A stretch of DNA of 64,000 nt from Prevotellaceae bacterium (GCA_021772015.1 JAETNS010000001.1:62001-126000); one strand, 5' to 3'; positions 34,122 to 43,737 are shown, counted from the first letter of the stretch. Program-made: numbers and translations. The notes: generated by a model from the sequence alone, not told the origin.

Positions 34122-36953
34122 ATGTTGGCAAAAACAATAAGAACCTTCCTGTTGTGGGCACTTGTGTCCACAACGGGAATCCTGGGCCTCCAGGCCCAGG
34201 AGACTGCCACGTGGCAGTCTAACACCGCCATAACCGGCCTTGATAAAATCTCCTTAGGCTCATGGAAAGAAATCACCGAGGAGGGGCAGGAAGGCGCCGA
34301 ACACAAATATCCTGTATGTTACCAGCTCAATCTCTCTCCCGGAACTGATGCTCGCGAAGATAATGGGTTTATAATCAAGGATTTCGGACCTATGTTCGGA
34401 ATGGGTGGCCTGTTGAGCGGGAAACAGAGTAATCTCGACAAAGTGATGTCAAGCCCGCTGATGACAGGTACACGTCTCGTCTATGAAGCCTTGGGCGACC
34501 AGCCTGTTGAGGTTGACTATATCTTTGGGGCAGGAGATTTCGGGAAACGTCTGTGTTATTTCTATCTCCCTGCTGGCTCTCCTATCATTTTCGACCCGAA
34601 AGCCATAGCCAACGAGCTGAATGCCAATAATATCCCTCTTTTTTGTATTGATGATGTCATCAGTACTTCAAAACATATGAATCATTATCGGAAAGGTGAG
34701 AATGATCAGTGGGAATACGTAGGTGGCGTTGGCGATTCACGTCTCGGATCTGTAATGAATAGCTCTACCTTCGAAGGGATGGGCGAAGATAAGGTCAAAG
34801 GGAAAGTATTCCGATTGAAATACTTCGGGGATGACTACACAGCTCAGCCCTCCGACAATTTTCCTGCCGGCACGCGTATTTATTTTATCTTATGCACTTA
34901 TTTCAATGCTGAATGTACCGGGGAGCCTTACTCTGTAAAATTCGCCTATCGGGCTCTTAACGGGGAATTTGGAAACCAAGGTAGATGGTGGCCGGATCCC
35001 ACGAAAACAGATCCTGAAAAAGATGCGGCTTACATAAATTATAATTTAGCCGCTGAAAAGTATGGTGATGGAGGTGTGTTTGCTGCCGTTGGTGTGAACT
35101 TCACTTACACAGACTCTGAACATGGCACACTTGAGAATATCAATTTCATGACTTGGGAAGACTGTATACAGCCTTTTGCAGGTGTTGTAGGAGATCTGGA
35201 TATGAACGACCTCGGTTTCGGACTTACCGGGGTGAAGAATCCTATTCTCGATGTGATCTCCGATTCAGAGGTCAATCTGAAAGTCACTCAGGAAGTCGAG
35301 CAATATCTTGGCAAACTGGAAAATGAGTACAAATTCAAGTTTGCCCTCAGTACACCTGATGATGACCCCAACCATAACAAAAGGGTATATTCCCGTGCCC
35401 TGCAGCCTGTGACTTTTGCAAATGGCGATTTCCAGCCCTCCTACACATGGGCTTCAATCCGTCAGTTCACTCCTGACAACGAAGATGGAGTTGTCGTCGG
35501 ATACGTTGTATTCAAAAAAAGTGCCCGTCTGCCTGACGACAAAACTCCTACGGTGGAAGACCTCAATAATGAAAACCTTATCTACCGTATTGAGTATGGT
35601 ATGACCGACTCGTTGGATAAACTTCCGGATAGTTTCAACGGAACCTGGGCCGGGACTGCGGATACCTACATCGAACACACCCGTGGGGCTGACAATGACT
35701 ATAATCCGATTCCTCTCCGGGATATGAACGGAATCTATATAAACTACATCGAGAAGATCAATCCCCAAAACGAATATATCGGCCAAAGGACATTCCTTAT
35801 GAACTTCGCATTCCGCGACGGTCGCCACGTAATCACCAACAGGGACTGGGTTGCCTCTCCATGGGGAAATATCGTAGTCGAACCGCGCGGTACCATGGAC
35901 AAGATTGATCTTGCCGACAATGCAGTCAAGCACTTGGCTTCCAAGGCAGACCTTGCTCCCATCAAAAACGGTACCTATTTAACTATTTCCTATAAACCTG
36001 ATCCCGACCTGAATGGGAAGGAGAAAATTACCGGCCTGTTTATTCTGAAGAAAGATGGTGGCAAGTTAGGTAAGATTTATATGGAAAACGACCGGTGGAT
36101 ATGTAATACCGAAAGTTCTTCCAAATTTGAACTCATCCAGACAATAGAACCGACCGAGACTGATCCTTGCCGTCATTTCGTAGTAGCCTCTGATCTGGAG
36201 CCGACAGACAAATACGGTATGATGATAGAGAACGACCGAATACCATTTAATGGCTGGAATCATTTCGGATTCTACCCCGATGAATGCGAAATGCCCGAAC
36301 TGGTATTCAATGATGTCATCCTCTCCAGAAACAGCACAGACTCGAATCTTCTCCACGCAGATACTTCATGGAAGCTGAGCAACTGCGACACCCCCCAGGA
36401 GGTTAAATTCTCGCAATGGCGCAGGTATGATGATCCCAAATATGTATGGGAGGGGCATGAGGAAGATGCGGAGACCACCTATCCCAACGTACTGTTCGAC
36501 AACGTGGCGGCAACCGGTACTATTCCGGCCGACACATATAATTACTGGTATACGGCAGCTTTCGGAGGGACTAACGCCCTGCAATATTCCGACGATCCCG
36601 GATCCTGGACCAACAAGGATATCCTGAACGTTAATCCGGAAACATCCCATTACGTAGTTAACGCTGAATACGTCCTGCGGGCATATTGTCCCTCTATTCC
36701 GGCAATACTTCGTGGCAGGGTAGATCCTACCGGTGCACGTGCCGATGGAAACGCCTCGAATTACCTCGTTCTCGAAGCCACCAAGACTGCTTCCCAGCAG
36801 ATTGTCTCCGGAGTAGAGGATGTGATTTCCGATGCTCCAATTGATGCTCCTGTTTATTTCAATCTGCAGGGTCAGAAAGTCAGCAACCCTGAGGTCGGTA
36901 ACCTCTATATCGTAATCAAGGGCGACCGGGCATCCAAGCAGATCTTCCACTAA
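34122..36953 (+). CDS. Large secreted protein with DUF4114/LruC-like segment
   Basis: This 943-residue exported protein has a signal peptide (1-24). An acidic motif VVGDLDMNDLGFGLTGV (about 360-376) resembles the calcium-loop-like DMND signature of DUF4114/LruC-type surface proteins. The rest is beta-rich and not recognisable to me. The C-terminus is the shared tail (YFNLQGQKV ... LYIVIKGDRASK), though it ends in His rather than Arg. No catalytic signature is visible. It may be a surface adhesin or structural protein expressed with the locus, or an independent gene: the 66-nt gap after galM contains a palindrome but no clear TAnnTTTG box. The codon usage is more AT-rich than that of galM. Confidence 0.7.
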   Translation: MLAKTIRTFLLWALVSTTGILGLQAQETATWQSNTAITGLDKISLGSWKEITEEGQEGAEHKYPVCYQLNLSPGTDAREDNGFIIKDFGPMFGMGGLLSGKQSNLDKVMSSPLMTGTRLVYEALGDQPVEVDYIFGAGDFGKRLCYFYLPAGSPIIFDPKAIANELNANNIPLFCIDDVISTSKHMNHYRKGENDQWEYVGGVGDSRLGSVMNSSTFEGMGEDKVKGKVFRLKYFGDDYTAQPSDNFPAGTRIYFILCTYFNAECTGEPYSVKFAYRALNGEFGNQGRWWPDPTKTDPEKDAAYINYNLAAEKYGDGGVFAAVGVNFTYTDSEHGTLENINFMTWEDCIQPFAGVVGDLDMNDLGFGLTGVKNPILDVISDSEVNLKVTQEVEQYLGKLENEYKFKFALSTPDDDPNHNKRVYSRALQPVTFANGDFQPSYTWASIRQFTPDNEDGVVVGYVVFKKSARLPDDKTPTVEDLNNENLIYRIEYGMTDSLDKLPDSFNGTWAGTADTYIEHTRGADNDYNPIPLRDMNGIYINYIEKINPQNEYIGQRTFLMNFAFRDGRHVITNRDWVASPWGNIVVEPRGTMDKIDLADNAVKHLASKADLAPIKNGTYLTISYKPDPDLNGKEKITGLFILKKDGGKLGKIYMENDRWICNTESSSKFELIQTIEPTETDPCRHFVVASDLEPTDKYGMMIENDRIPFNGWNHFGFYPDECEMPELVFNDVILSRNSTDSNLLHADTSWKLSNCDTPQEVKFSQWRRYDDPKYVWEGHEEDAETTYPNVLFDNVAATGTIPADTYNYWYTAAFGGTNALQYSDDPGSWTNKDILNVNPETSHYVVNAEYVLRAYCPSIPAILRGRVDPTGARADGNASNYLVLEATKTASQQIVSGVEDVISDAPIDAPVYFNLQGQKVSNPEVGNLYIVIKGDRASKQIFH

Positions 36954-36974
36954 TCCTAAATTATTTATATTCCA

Positions 36975-37023
36975 AGGGCCTCAGGATTCCTCGCCGGTAT
37001 TTCCGGTGAGATCCTGAGGCCCT
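36975..37023 (+). terminator. Hairpin at the end of the glycan locus
   Basis: Perfect 13-nt arms (36975-36987 and 37011-37023) enclose a smaller nested hairpin. It lies 22 nt after the stop of the 34122 gene. There is no clear T-run, so termination is probable rather than certain. Confidence 0.55.
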
Positions 37024-37139
37024 CGTTGTAATAACAGCCTAAGATATTTCAAAGGGATTTCGGGTGTATCAATCCAATACACAAGTCGGCGATCATTCAT
37101 CATTCCCCTGACTCCCAAATACTCTCTTTGGAATAAATC

Positions 37140-37628
37140 TCAATACTTATTTTTAAGATGTTGTGTTACGAGGTGAATTATAGGAGCATGTTTGATTCTG
37201 TAGAAAACCCTTGCGAATGTTTGATAATCTTCCGGCCCGACAATGATATTTTTCGATTCGATTCCTAATTCAGTTAATCGGGCGAAATACCGATGGTAAA
37301 AAGATTCGAAAAGATTCCATCTATATTGTTCGGGTGAGATTCCCGGATGATTTGTATCCAATGGATCCGTCGAGCATATAAAAGTAAACACGGCATTGGG
37401 AAATGTCATGAATTGCTCGATCAACCAATTGCACATCCTAAAGAATGCGCGTAGGCTTAGTGGTTTATTTATCTCAAGTTTATTGATATTTATGTCCGCG
37501 ATATCTAAACTTGCAAATTCCGATGGTATTTGGAATGTCACTACTTTATAATCCTCATCATAAAAATAGAGGACAACCACTAAATGATTGCCCTCATTAT
37601 CGGGGATTAAAGTTTCTACAGTCTCCAT
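37140..37628 (-). CDS. Unknown 162-residue protein paired with a small gene
   Basis: This cytoplasmic alpha/beta protein belongs to no family I recognise. It has no signal peptide and no membrane segment. Its first half looks beta-rich (HLVVVLYFYDEDYKVVTFQIP) and the second half helical (EQYRWNLFESFYHRYF, EDYQTFARVFYRIKHAP). It starts 3 nt after a 45-codon gene under one promoter. The region is clearly more AT-rich than its neighbours and sits between the glycan locus and housekeeping genes, which suggests acquisition. The small-plus-larger two-gene layout resembles toxin-antitoxin or regulator-effector pairs, but nothing in the sequence proves it. Confidence 0.7.
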   Translation of the reverse strand: METVETLIPDNEGNHLVVVLYFYDEDYKVVTFQIPSEFASLDIADININKLEINKPLSLRAFFRMCNWLIEQFMTFPNAVFTFICSTDPLDTNHPGISPEQYRWNLFESFYHRYFARLTELGIESKNIIVGPEDYQTFARVFYRIKHAPIIHLVTQHLKNKY

Positions 37629-37631
37629 TAA

Positions 37632-37769
37632 TCAATTATTATTGATTAACTTGCGGTATTTATCGCAAATTTTTTTCATGCGCTCCTGTTTTTGTTGTTG
37701 CGCTTCCTCTATGAAAGCGACCAACTCCTTGGTGGGATGAGGGATTCTGATGGTGCCTGTCGTTTCCAT
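37632..37769 (-). CDS. 45-residue basic small protein
   Basis: ATG at 37769 and TGA at 37634-37632 encode METTGTIRIPHPTKELVAF followed by a strongly charged helix (EEAQQQKQERMKKICDKYRK). The TIRIPHPTKEL start resembles the first strand of small DNA-binding antitoxins, but the peptide is too short for a full ribbon-helix-helix dimer unit with tail. It has a good promoter 29 nt upstream and is followed after 3 nt by the 162-residue gene. The layout and codon phase support its being translated. Its function is unknown. Confidence 0.6.
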   Translation of the reverse strand: METTGTIRIPHPTKELVAFIEEAQQQKQERMKKICDKYRKLINNN

Positions 37770-37797
37770 ATCAATTAGTTAAGCAGTTTTTATTATG

Positions 37798-37829
37798 CAA
37801 AATTACGACATAAATCTCATTGCCGCAAG
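37798..37829 (-). promoter_or_regulatory. Promoter of the 45-aa/162-aa gene pair
   Basis: On the minus strand CTTG (37829-37826), a 20-nt spacer and TAATTTTG (37805-37798) match the Bacteroidota -33/-7 pattern, 29 nt before the ATG. Confidence 0.6.
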
Positions 37830-37864
37830 TTTTTCAGAAATAAAAATTTATGTCCTTTGGATTA

Positions 37865-38032
37865 TTAACGGGGATATATGATATATTGTTGTAATTCTCC
37901 TTCACTTTGTGTTCCGTTGAGAATATGCTTCTTGAAGCTGCCAATCAAAAACTTCGTGATATTTCCCATATTACAGATAGCGATGAGGTGGCAAAGGATT
38001 AAGGGATCTGTCAATCCCCAATGATTACGAAT
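37865..38032 (-). pseudogene. Decayed coding fragment
   Basis: Inside the 440-nt gap between the small gene pair and the phosphatase, an open minus-strand frame of about 55 codons reads protein-like (HWGLTDPLILCHLIAIC, NITKFLIGSFKKHIL) and ends at TAA 37867-37865. It has no suitable upstream start because a TGA precedes it. It looks like the C-terminal remnant of a lost gene, perhaps mobile. I cannot name the family. The remaining gap (38033-38212) shows nothing else. Confidence 0.35.
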
Positions 38033-38212
38033 TCATCTATCTACTTACAATCATTTATTTGTGGAGGGGAAAGATCGCTAAAGCGAAGGGGGATCGGCAT
38101 CAAAGGTGGAATATGCAAACCAATGGTGATGCCGGATTTGGCACATCGGGGATGTTTCAGCGTTCAGAATTTTTTTTGGAAATCGGTATAGATGGGTGAT
38201 GAGAGGGATTAA

Positions 38213-38863
38213 TTACAGTATGAGGTGGAGGAGTTGGGTGGTGGTGCCGGCGATGTGGTCGGCGTGGTTGGAGAGGAGTTCGTCGAGGGGACGGAAACCC
38301 CAGGTGACTCCGCAGGACTCGACGCAGGCGCGGCGGGCGGTCTCCATGTCTACGCCGGAGTCGCCGACGTAGAGGACCTCGGATTTGGGGGTGGGTGATT
38401 TGGCGAGGATCTCGAAGACGATCGAGGGATCGGGTTTTACGGGAATCCCTTCTTTCTGCCCTTCGATCGCTGCCCAGGGGATATTGGGGAAGTAATGGTT
38501 GATCAGCTTTTCGACCGCGCCCTGGTATTTGTTGGAGGCGACGGCGAGTTTCACCCCACGGTCGGTGAGTTCCCGGAGGAGTTCGGGGATGCCGGGATAT
38601 GGTTGGGTGAAGTCGGTCATGTGGCTGTTGTAATACTCCTTGAAGTCGGACAACAGAGAGTCTGTTTTTTCGGGTGTGCGCTGGCTTTCAGGCAAGACGC
38701 GTTCGATAAGTTTGCGTACACCGTTGCCTACGAAGCGGGGGTAAGCCTGACGGGGATGGGTAGGGAAGCCGGCAACCTCGAGGGCGTGGTTTGCGGCATT
38801 GCCGAGATCGGCGATGGTGTTGAGAAGGGTGCCGTCAAGGTCGAATATCACGAGCTGTTTCAT
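38213..38863 (-). CDS. gph: HAD phosphatase, phosphoglycolate phosphatase-like
   Basis: This 216-residue cytoplasmic HAD hydrolase has the nucleophile Asp8 and the acid Asp10 in IFDLDGTLL, the Thr/Ser motif in LAVASNKY, the Lys in IPVKPDPS and the metal-binding pair in YVGDSGVDMETAR. The cap is of the small helical type seen in Gph and PpaX. It may hydrolyse 2-phosphoglycolate or another small phosphate ester; the exact substrate is not readable. It starts 18 nt after the TamL gene and is probably co-transcribed. Confidence 0.85.
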   Translation of the reverse strand: MKQLVIFDLDGTLLNTIADLGNAANHALEVAGFPTHPRQAYPRFVGNGVRKLIERVLPESQRTPEKTDSLLSDFKEYYNSHMTDFTQPYPGIPELLRELTDRGVKLAVASNKYQGAVEKLINHYFPNIPWAAIEGQKEGIPVKPDPSIVFEILAKSPTPKSEVLYVGDSGVDMETARRACVESCGVTWGFRPLDELLSNHADHIAGTTTQLLHLIL

Positions 38864-38881
38864 AGGTTGGGGGATTCGTTG

Positions 38882-41188
38882 TCAGAATGGATAGCCGACT
38901 GAAAAATGGAACGTAGCGTCACGGTGCCAGTTGGGATGGATCAGCGGCCAAGGCTCCTGTCCTCGGGCAGGGTTGTGGGCCTTGAAACCGAGGTCGAAAC
39001 GCAATAGGAAGTATGTGAAGTCCATGCGTAGGCCAAGTCCGTAGGCGGCCGCTATCTCCTTATAAAACGATTTGAAACGGAACATTCCTCCGGGCTGGTT
39101 GGGATAATCCTTGATGGTCCAGATATTGCCAGCGTCGATGAATACCGCACCCTCGAACACCCAGAAGAGCTTGTTGCGGTATTCGAGGCTTAGTATCAGG
39201 GAGATGTCGCCGCATTGGTTGATAAAGTCGGTCACATTGTTGCGCGAGTCGTAGTTGCCCGGGCCGAGAGTGCGGACGCTCCATCCCCTGACCGAATTGG
39301 CCCCGCCGGCATAGAATCGTTTCTCGAACGGGATCATAGAGGCGTTCCCGTAGGGATAGCCGATCCCCCCGCCGGCATGGAACGAGATGGAATTGCGGTC
39401 GGAAAAAGCATGGTTGATCGTGTAGTCGATCTCCCCCTTGACATATTGGGCGTATGGGATGGAGAAGATCTTGTATGCTCCGTCAGATTTCTTCTGCCCG
39501 GCGATATTGGAGATAGCGTAGAGTAGGTTCCCTGCGGTCTCCACCGAGGCGCGCCAGGTATAGGTGTTGACCTGGCGGGGCAGGCGGAAAAGTCCCGTCT
39601 CGGTCGAGGCCGGCCGGCGGTTGGTATGATACCAGGTATAGCCGGTGCGCATGATGAAATGATCCTCATAGCTGTAGCGCAGCAATGGATTGTTAGGCGC
39701 GATATGGTTGATGAAATCGACCGTCGAGCGGGGAAGCGATACCACATTTATGTCGACAAGGTCGAATGTGCGTCGCGTAAGGTTGTTGCGGTCAGCCCAT
39801 TTGAACCGCCACGCCGCCCCACCGATCACGCGGGTGTATTCCGGCCGCTCCTGCCACATGAAAGTCAGGGCGAACTCCGTCGACGCGCGGTTGCGGCGTT
39901 TGAACGATGAACTAAGGAAGGGAGCCTCCATTTTCGGGAAGGTTATGCCGACCTCCGCCGCCAACTCCGTGTAGCGGTCGTTGATAAGCCCTTCGAGGTT
40001 GCCCGACAGGCTTTCGTACGCTCCGCGGAACTTCACATTGAGGATCTCACCTCCGTGGAAAATGTTGCGGTTGGTCCATGTGACCCCTCCTCCGACTCCG
40101 AGATCCCCCTCCGAGTTGGTCCCCTCAAGCTCGAACGTTATCCCCTGTTTCTTCGTCCGGGAGAGCAGCACGAACGCGTCAAGGTCCATCTCTCCATTGG
40201 TCTCTCCCGCCGGAGAAGTCACAATGTTGACATACCGCAGGATGGCCAGACGGTTGAAGTTCTCATAAGTACGGTCTACAGCCGAAGTGGAGTAAAGCTC
40301 GCCGGGACGGATATAGCATTGTTCGGCCAGCACTTTCGGCCGCAGGAAGCGGTCAGGGCCGTAGAGAATCCGGATCCCGTCGCAGGTGACGGTGTCGTTG
40401 GCGGCGAAGCGCATGGCGTTGGCATCATCCCCGGGGGAAAAGTCGGTCACGATGAATACATTCCTGAACCGGTAACGCTTTCCCGGATCCTTGACCGTCA
40501 TTTTCAGGTCGACATCCTTCGATCCTGAAAGGGTGTCGGCGGTGAAGGATACATATTCCTTTGTGAAAGCGAGATAACCGCGCTCGCGCATCTCCTCGGT
40601 GATCACGGCGCGGATATTGTCGAGGTTGTTGCGGTCGAGATTGTCGCCTATCCCCAGAGGGAAACGCAGCGAGTCGGCCGCGACCACAGCGCGGACAGTA
40701 GAGTCGGAGTATTCGGTGGTGAAACCGCTGACCTTGTGGGGCGCGCCGGGCCGCAGAAGATAGCTGACGGTCATCTTCTTTTTACCGTCGCTAACGGTGT
40801 CAACCTCTATGGCCACATCATTGTATCCACGGTTGACCATCGCAAGCCGGAGTTGCCGCGCGCTCTGATCTGTGAGCTGAGGGTCATATATGACCGGCTC
40901 CTGGCCGATCTTCCTTAGCCAACGGTTGAATTTGCTGTCTGATTTCCCCGACAGATTGTAGACACCGAGCTGCAGCTTCCAGAATCCCAGTACCTTATGG
41001 TTGGGAGATTGCCGCAGGTAGTTGATCAACCCTTTTGTCGAGACATCGGAGGAATCCACCACCGCGATCTCGACCTTGTCGAGCAGATAGCTCCCCTCCG
41101 GGACATGTTTGGTCGAGCTGCACCCCTGCGCCATCGCGCACAGCACAACTGCCAAGGCCAACGCCACCAACTTGCAGAGGGTTCTCAC
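38882..41188 (-). CDS. tamL: TamL-type BamA-family outer-membrane lipoprotein
   Basis: This 768-residue Omp85 protein has a lipobox ending MAQGC (about residue 23), which marks the Bacteroidota lipidated TamA variant TamL. POTRA-like repeats follow (about 33-360), then a 16-strand-type barrel (about 390-768) with the signature RFYAGGANSVRGWSVRTLGPG and an aromatic C-terminus (FHFSVGYPF). TamL, with TamB, is thought to assist outer-membrane protein or lipid assembly. No tamB lies next to it here. A -7 box (41214-41221) drives it with a leader of about 20 nt. Confidence 0.92.
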   Translation of the reverse strand: MRTLCKLVALALAVVLCAMAQGCSSTKHVPEGSYLLDKVEIAVVDSSDVSTKGLINYLRQSPNHKVLGFWKLQLGVYNLSGKSDSKFNRWLRKIGQEPVIYDPQLTDQSARQLRLAMVNRGYNDVAIEVDTVSDGKKKMTVSYLLRPGAPHKVSGFTTEYSDSTVRAVVAADSLRFPLGIGDNLDRNNLDNIRAVITEEMRERGYLAFTKEYVSFTADTLSGSKDVDLKMTVKDPGKRYRFRNVFIVTDFSPGDDANAMRFAANDTVTCDGIRILYGPDRFLRPKVLAEQCYIRPGELYSTSAVDRTYENFNRLAILRYVNIVTSPAGETNGEMDLDAFVLLSRTKKQGITFELEGTNSEGDLGVGGGVTWTNRNIFHGGEILNVKFRGAYESLSGNLEGLINDRYTELAAEVGITFPKMEAPFLSSSFKRRNRASTEFALTFMWQERPEYTRVIGGAAWRFKWADRNNLTRRTFDLVDINVVSLPRSTVDFINHIAPNNPLLRYSYEDHFIMRTGYTWYHTNRRPASTETGLFRLPRQVNTYTWRASVETAGNLLYAISNIAGQKKSDGAYKIFSIPYAQYVKGEIDYTINHAFSDRNSISFHAGGGIGYPYGNASMIPFEKRFYAGGANSVRGWSVRTLGPGNYDSRNNVTDFINQCGDISLILSLEYRNKLFWVFEGAVFIDAGNIWTIKDYPNQPGGMFRFKSFYKEIAAAYGLGLRMDFTYFLLRFDLGFKAHNPARGQEPWPLIHPNWHRDATFHFSVGYPF

Positions 41189-41213
41189 TTCTTCCGACGG
41201 TATATTCCGACTG

Positions 41214-41221
41214 CAAAGTTA
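41214..41221 (-). promoter_or_regulatory. -7 box of tamL
   Basis: The minus strand reads TAACTTTG, 25 nt before the start at 41188. No convincing TTTG is seen at -33. Confidence 0.55.
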
Positions 41222-41286
41222 GCAACAATTCTCCAAAAACGTGGAGGCGGTTGCGTAAAAGTTTGGGATGGCAACAAGTCGACCGG

Positions 41287-43737
41287 TTACTTCTTGCGCC
41301 CCTGGAGGTCATCGTTGGTGATGGAGGCGGCGGTCTTCTTGACGGATGCGTTGAGCGAGCCGAAACGGTAGGTGACGCGCATACCGAAGCGTTGACGCGT
41401 GGCGGGACTGATGTTGAGGTATTCGCTGCGGCTGGTAGGGGTGTCGGTGGTCATCAGGAACTTCTGACGGGCAGGTCCGGCGAAATTGGAGGCTACCAAT
41501 GTGACGGTCAGGCGGTCATCTTTGAGGAACTTGCGGTTGAGGGTGATCTCATACCCGAGGCCGGAGCCGTCGAGCATCTTCATTTCGGAATAGGGGGAAC
41601 TGATGGCCCCTGACCAGTACCACATGCTTCCGGCGGCTTCCAGCTTCCAGGGAAGCTTCTGTGTGGCCCGCATGAAGGGGTTCCACCACCATCCTCCGCG
41701 TGCCATGTCGGGATTGCGGTATCGGTTGTAACCCGCGCTCATGTTTAGCATCACTGATGTCTTGTCGGTGATGCTCCATTGGGCGTAGACCCATGTGGTG
41801 AAGCTCCGCTGCCGCCCGATGTTGCCGTAGGTGGAATAGGTTATGTCGTTCTCCACCCATTTCTTTTCGCTGAGGGCGTTGTTTACGACTGTGCCGCCGA
41901 GATAGAAGCTCAGATTGAACTTGTTGGTGTACATCGACATCTCGGCCGAGACATTGTTGTATACCTCGCTTTCGAGGTCTGGATTGCCGTAACTGACAGT
42001 GGTGGGTGTCAGGTTTACCGATGGATCGAGATAGTTGATGCCGGGGCGGCGGATATTGCGGTTGTATGACGCTTTAAGGGTGATCGCGTCTGATATGTTG
42101 AACGATACCCCTGCCGACGGTACCCAGTCGTTGAGTTTGGCCGAGAAATCAGGATGGTCGCCTCCCTGACGGAGGAATTTGGCGGAAAGATAGGAATATT
42201 CATAGCGTATTCCCGCGCGTAGATTCCATTTCCCAAGCACAACCCGGTAGTCGCCGTAGAGGGCGGCCACTGTGGTCTGGTGGGTGAACTCGGTCTCGTC
42301 CGACCCGACATCGCGGTAATCCTGCAGGGTTGTCGAATGGTTGCGCCGGAAGATGGCTTTCGCTCCCACGTCGAGTTTGTGTTTCGCTCCATAGGGGCGG
42401 CTCCAGTCGGCCTGCCCGGTCTGCTCGGTGAATGTCAGCCGGGAGTTGTTGCCTATGGCCGAATATGGAAACGCGCAATTGACCTTGTCGGAATACTCGG
42501 TCAAAGAGTTGGTATGTTGGCGTGTTGTCGAGAGGCGGTAGCTTAGGGTGATGGTTTCCCCCTTTCTGCGGGTCGAACGTTGGTAGTTGGCCGATCCGTC
42601 AAGGTCGAAATAATTGTTGGCCGGGTAGGTATTGTGGCGGGAATAGCTGTACAGTTCAGTTCCTTGACTGTCTGACAAGGAGGTGTGGCCCCATCCGTCA
42701 AATCCGTGTTGTCCCCAGATCCAGCCTTGTGCCTCCAACGTCAGGAGGTTGAGGGTGTCCGGCTCCCAGCTTGCCTCGATGCCGCCCCAGCCACTGCGGC
42801 TCTTTGAATCGGACTGCCCTGAAGAGAAAAGCCGGTTGCCTGATTCAAGGTAGATGTCGGTCTGCTCATTGCTACGGCGCGACTCCTTGCGGTTGGAGTA
42901 GCTTTCCCCGCCGTAGACAGAGAATGTCACCTTGTCGATCTGGGAGGTCAGATAAACGTTGGGAAGCGGCTCGAGATTGTTGTTGTCTATCCATGCGGAG
43001 GCAGTACCGGTCACTCCGCGCATTGATGTCTCGGAGTCAGTCACGATGTTGAGTATCGCTCCCACCCCCTCGGCATCCTCTCGCGCGCCGGGATCGGTGA
43101 TTACTTCGATTTTCTTGATCGAAGAGGCCGGGATGGCCGCGAAGATGTCTTTGGCATTCTTCGTGAAGGAGTTGTTGGGCCGGCCGTTCTTGTATATCTT
43201 GAAGTTTGTCGATCCTTTGACCTTGATCGTGCCGTCGGCCTCCACGGTCACAAGCGGCACTTTCCGCAACATTTCCTGCAGGGTGTTGGACTGTGCCTCC
43301 GGATCTGCTTTCACGTCATATCCGATACGGTCGATCTCACGGCTGACCAATGGCCGCTGGGCGACAACCTCGACCTCTGACAGTTCATTCTTGTTTTCGA
43401 GGATGGTGAGCGTGCCGAAATCCATCACCGGGGCGGCGGCGGTGACATCAAATTCCCGTTCCAGTGTCTGTTTCCCGACAGAGGAGATTGTCAGCCGGAA
43501 TTTCCCTGCACCGGGGAGTACTTGGGAAAATTTGCCGAGGTCATCCGTTACCCCCAGAGATACAGGTTTCACGGAGTCGATGGTGGAGTAGATTCTGACG
43601 GTCGCGTATATCTCCGGCTCGCCGACCGAGTCGGTGACTTCTCCCGTGACTTTGAGCTGAGCCGAAATGTGGCCGGTGGCGATCAGAAGAAATATGATCG
43701 ATAGCAGGAATGATAGTTTCCGTGTGGTGGTTTCCAT
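41287..43737 (-). CDS. Outer-membrane beta-barrel family protein (TonB-receptor-like)
   Basis: This protein has 816 residues from the ATG at 43737. The longer upstream frame lacks a signal peptide, whereas this start gives a clean one (1-28). It has a carboxypeptidase-regulatory-like domain (about 30-110), a plug-like region (LQEMLRKVPLVTVEADG, IYKNGRPNNSF, IKKIEVITDPGAREDAEGVG) and a 22-strand-type barrel of the OMP_b-brl_3 family, with RRPGINYLDPS near the end of the barrel. Such proteins import unknown small ligands in Bacteroidota and have no SusD partner. No SusD gene is adjacent. It is probably monocistronic: a terminator-like hairpin and a -7 box lie directly upstream. Confidence 0.88.
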   Translation of the reverse strand: METTTRKLSFLLSIIFLLIATGHISAQLKVTGEVTDSVGEPEIYATVRIYSTIDSVKPVSLGVTDDLGKFSQVLPGAGKFRLTISSVGKQTLEREFDVTAAAPVMDFGTLTILENKNELSEVEVVAQRPLVSREIDRIGYDVKADPEAQSNTLQEMLRKVPLVTVEADGTIKVKGSTNFKIYKNGRPNNSFTKNAKDIFAAIPASSIKKIEVITDPGAREDAEGVGAILNIVTDSETSMRGVTGTASAWIDNNNLEPLPNVYLTSQIDKVTFSVYGGESYSNRKESRRSNEQTDIYLESGNRLFSSGQSDSKSRSGWGGIEASWEPDTLNLLTLEAQGWIWGQHGFDGWGHTSLSDSQGTELYSYSRHNTYPANNYFDLDGSANYQRSTRRKGETITLSYRLSTTRQHTNSLTEYSDKVNCAFPYSAIGNNSRLTFTEQTGQADWSRPYGAKHKLDVGAKAIFRRNHSTTLQDYRDVGSDETEFTHQTTVAALYGDYRVVLGKWNLRAGIRYEYSYLSAKFLRQGGDHPDFSAKLNDWVPSAGVSFNISDAITLKASYNRNIRRPGINYLDPSVNLTPTTVSYGNPDLESEVYNNVSAEMSMYTNKFNLSFYLGGTVVNNALSEKKWVENDITYSTYGNIGRQRSFTTWVYAQWSITDKTSVMLNMSAGYNRYRNPDMARGGWWWNPFMRATQKLPWKLEAAGSMWYWSGAISSPYSEMKMLDGSGLGYEITLNRKFLKDDRLTVTLVASNFAGPARQKFLMTTDTPTSRSEYLNISPATRQRFGMRVTYRFGSLNASVKKTAASITNDDLQGRKK

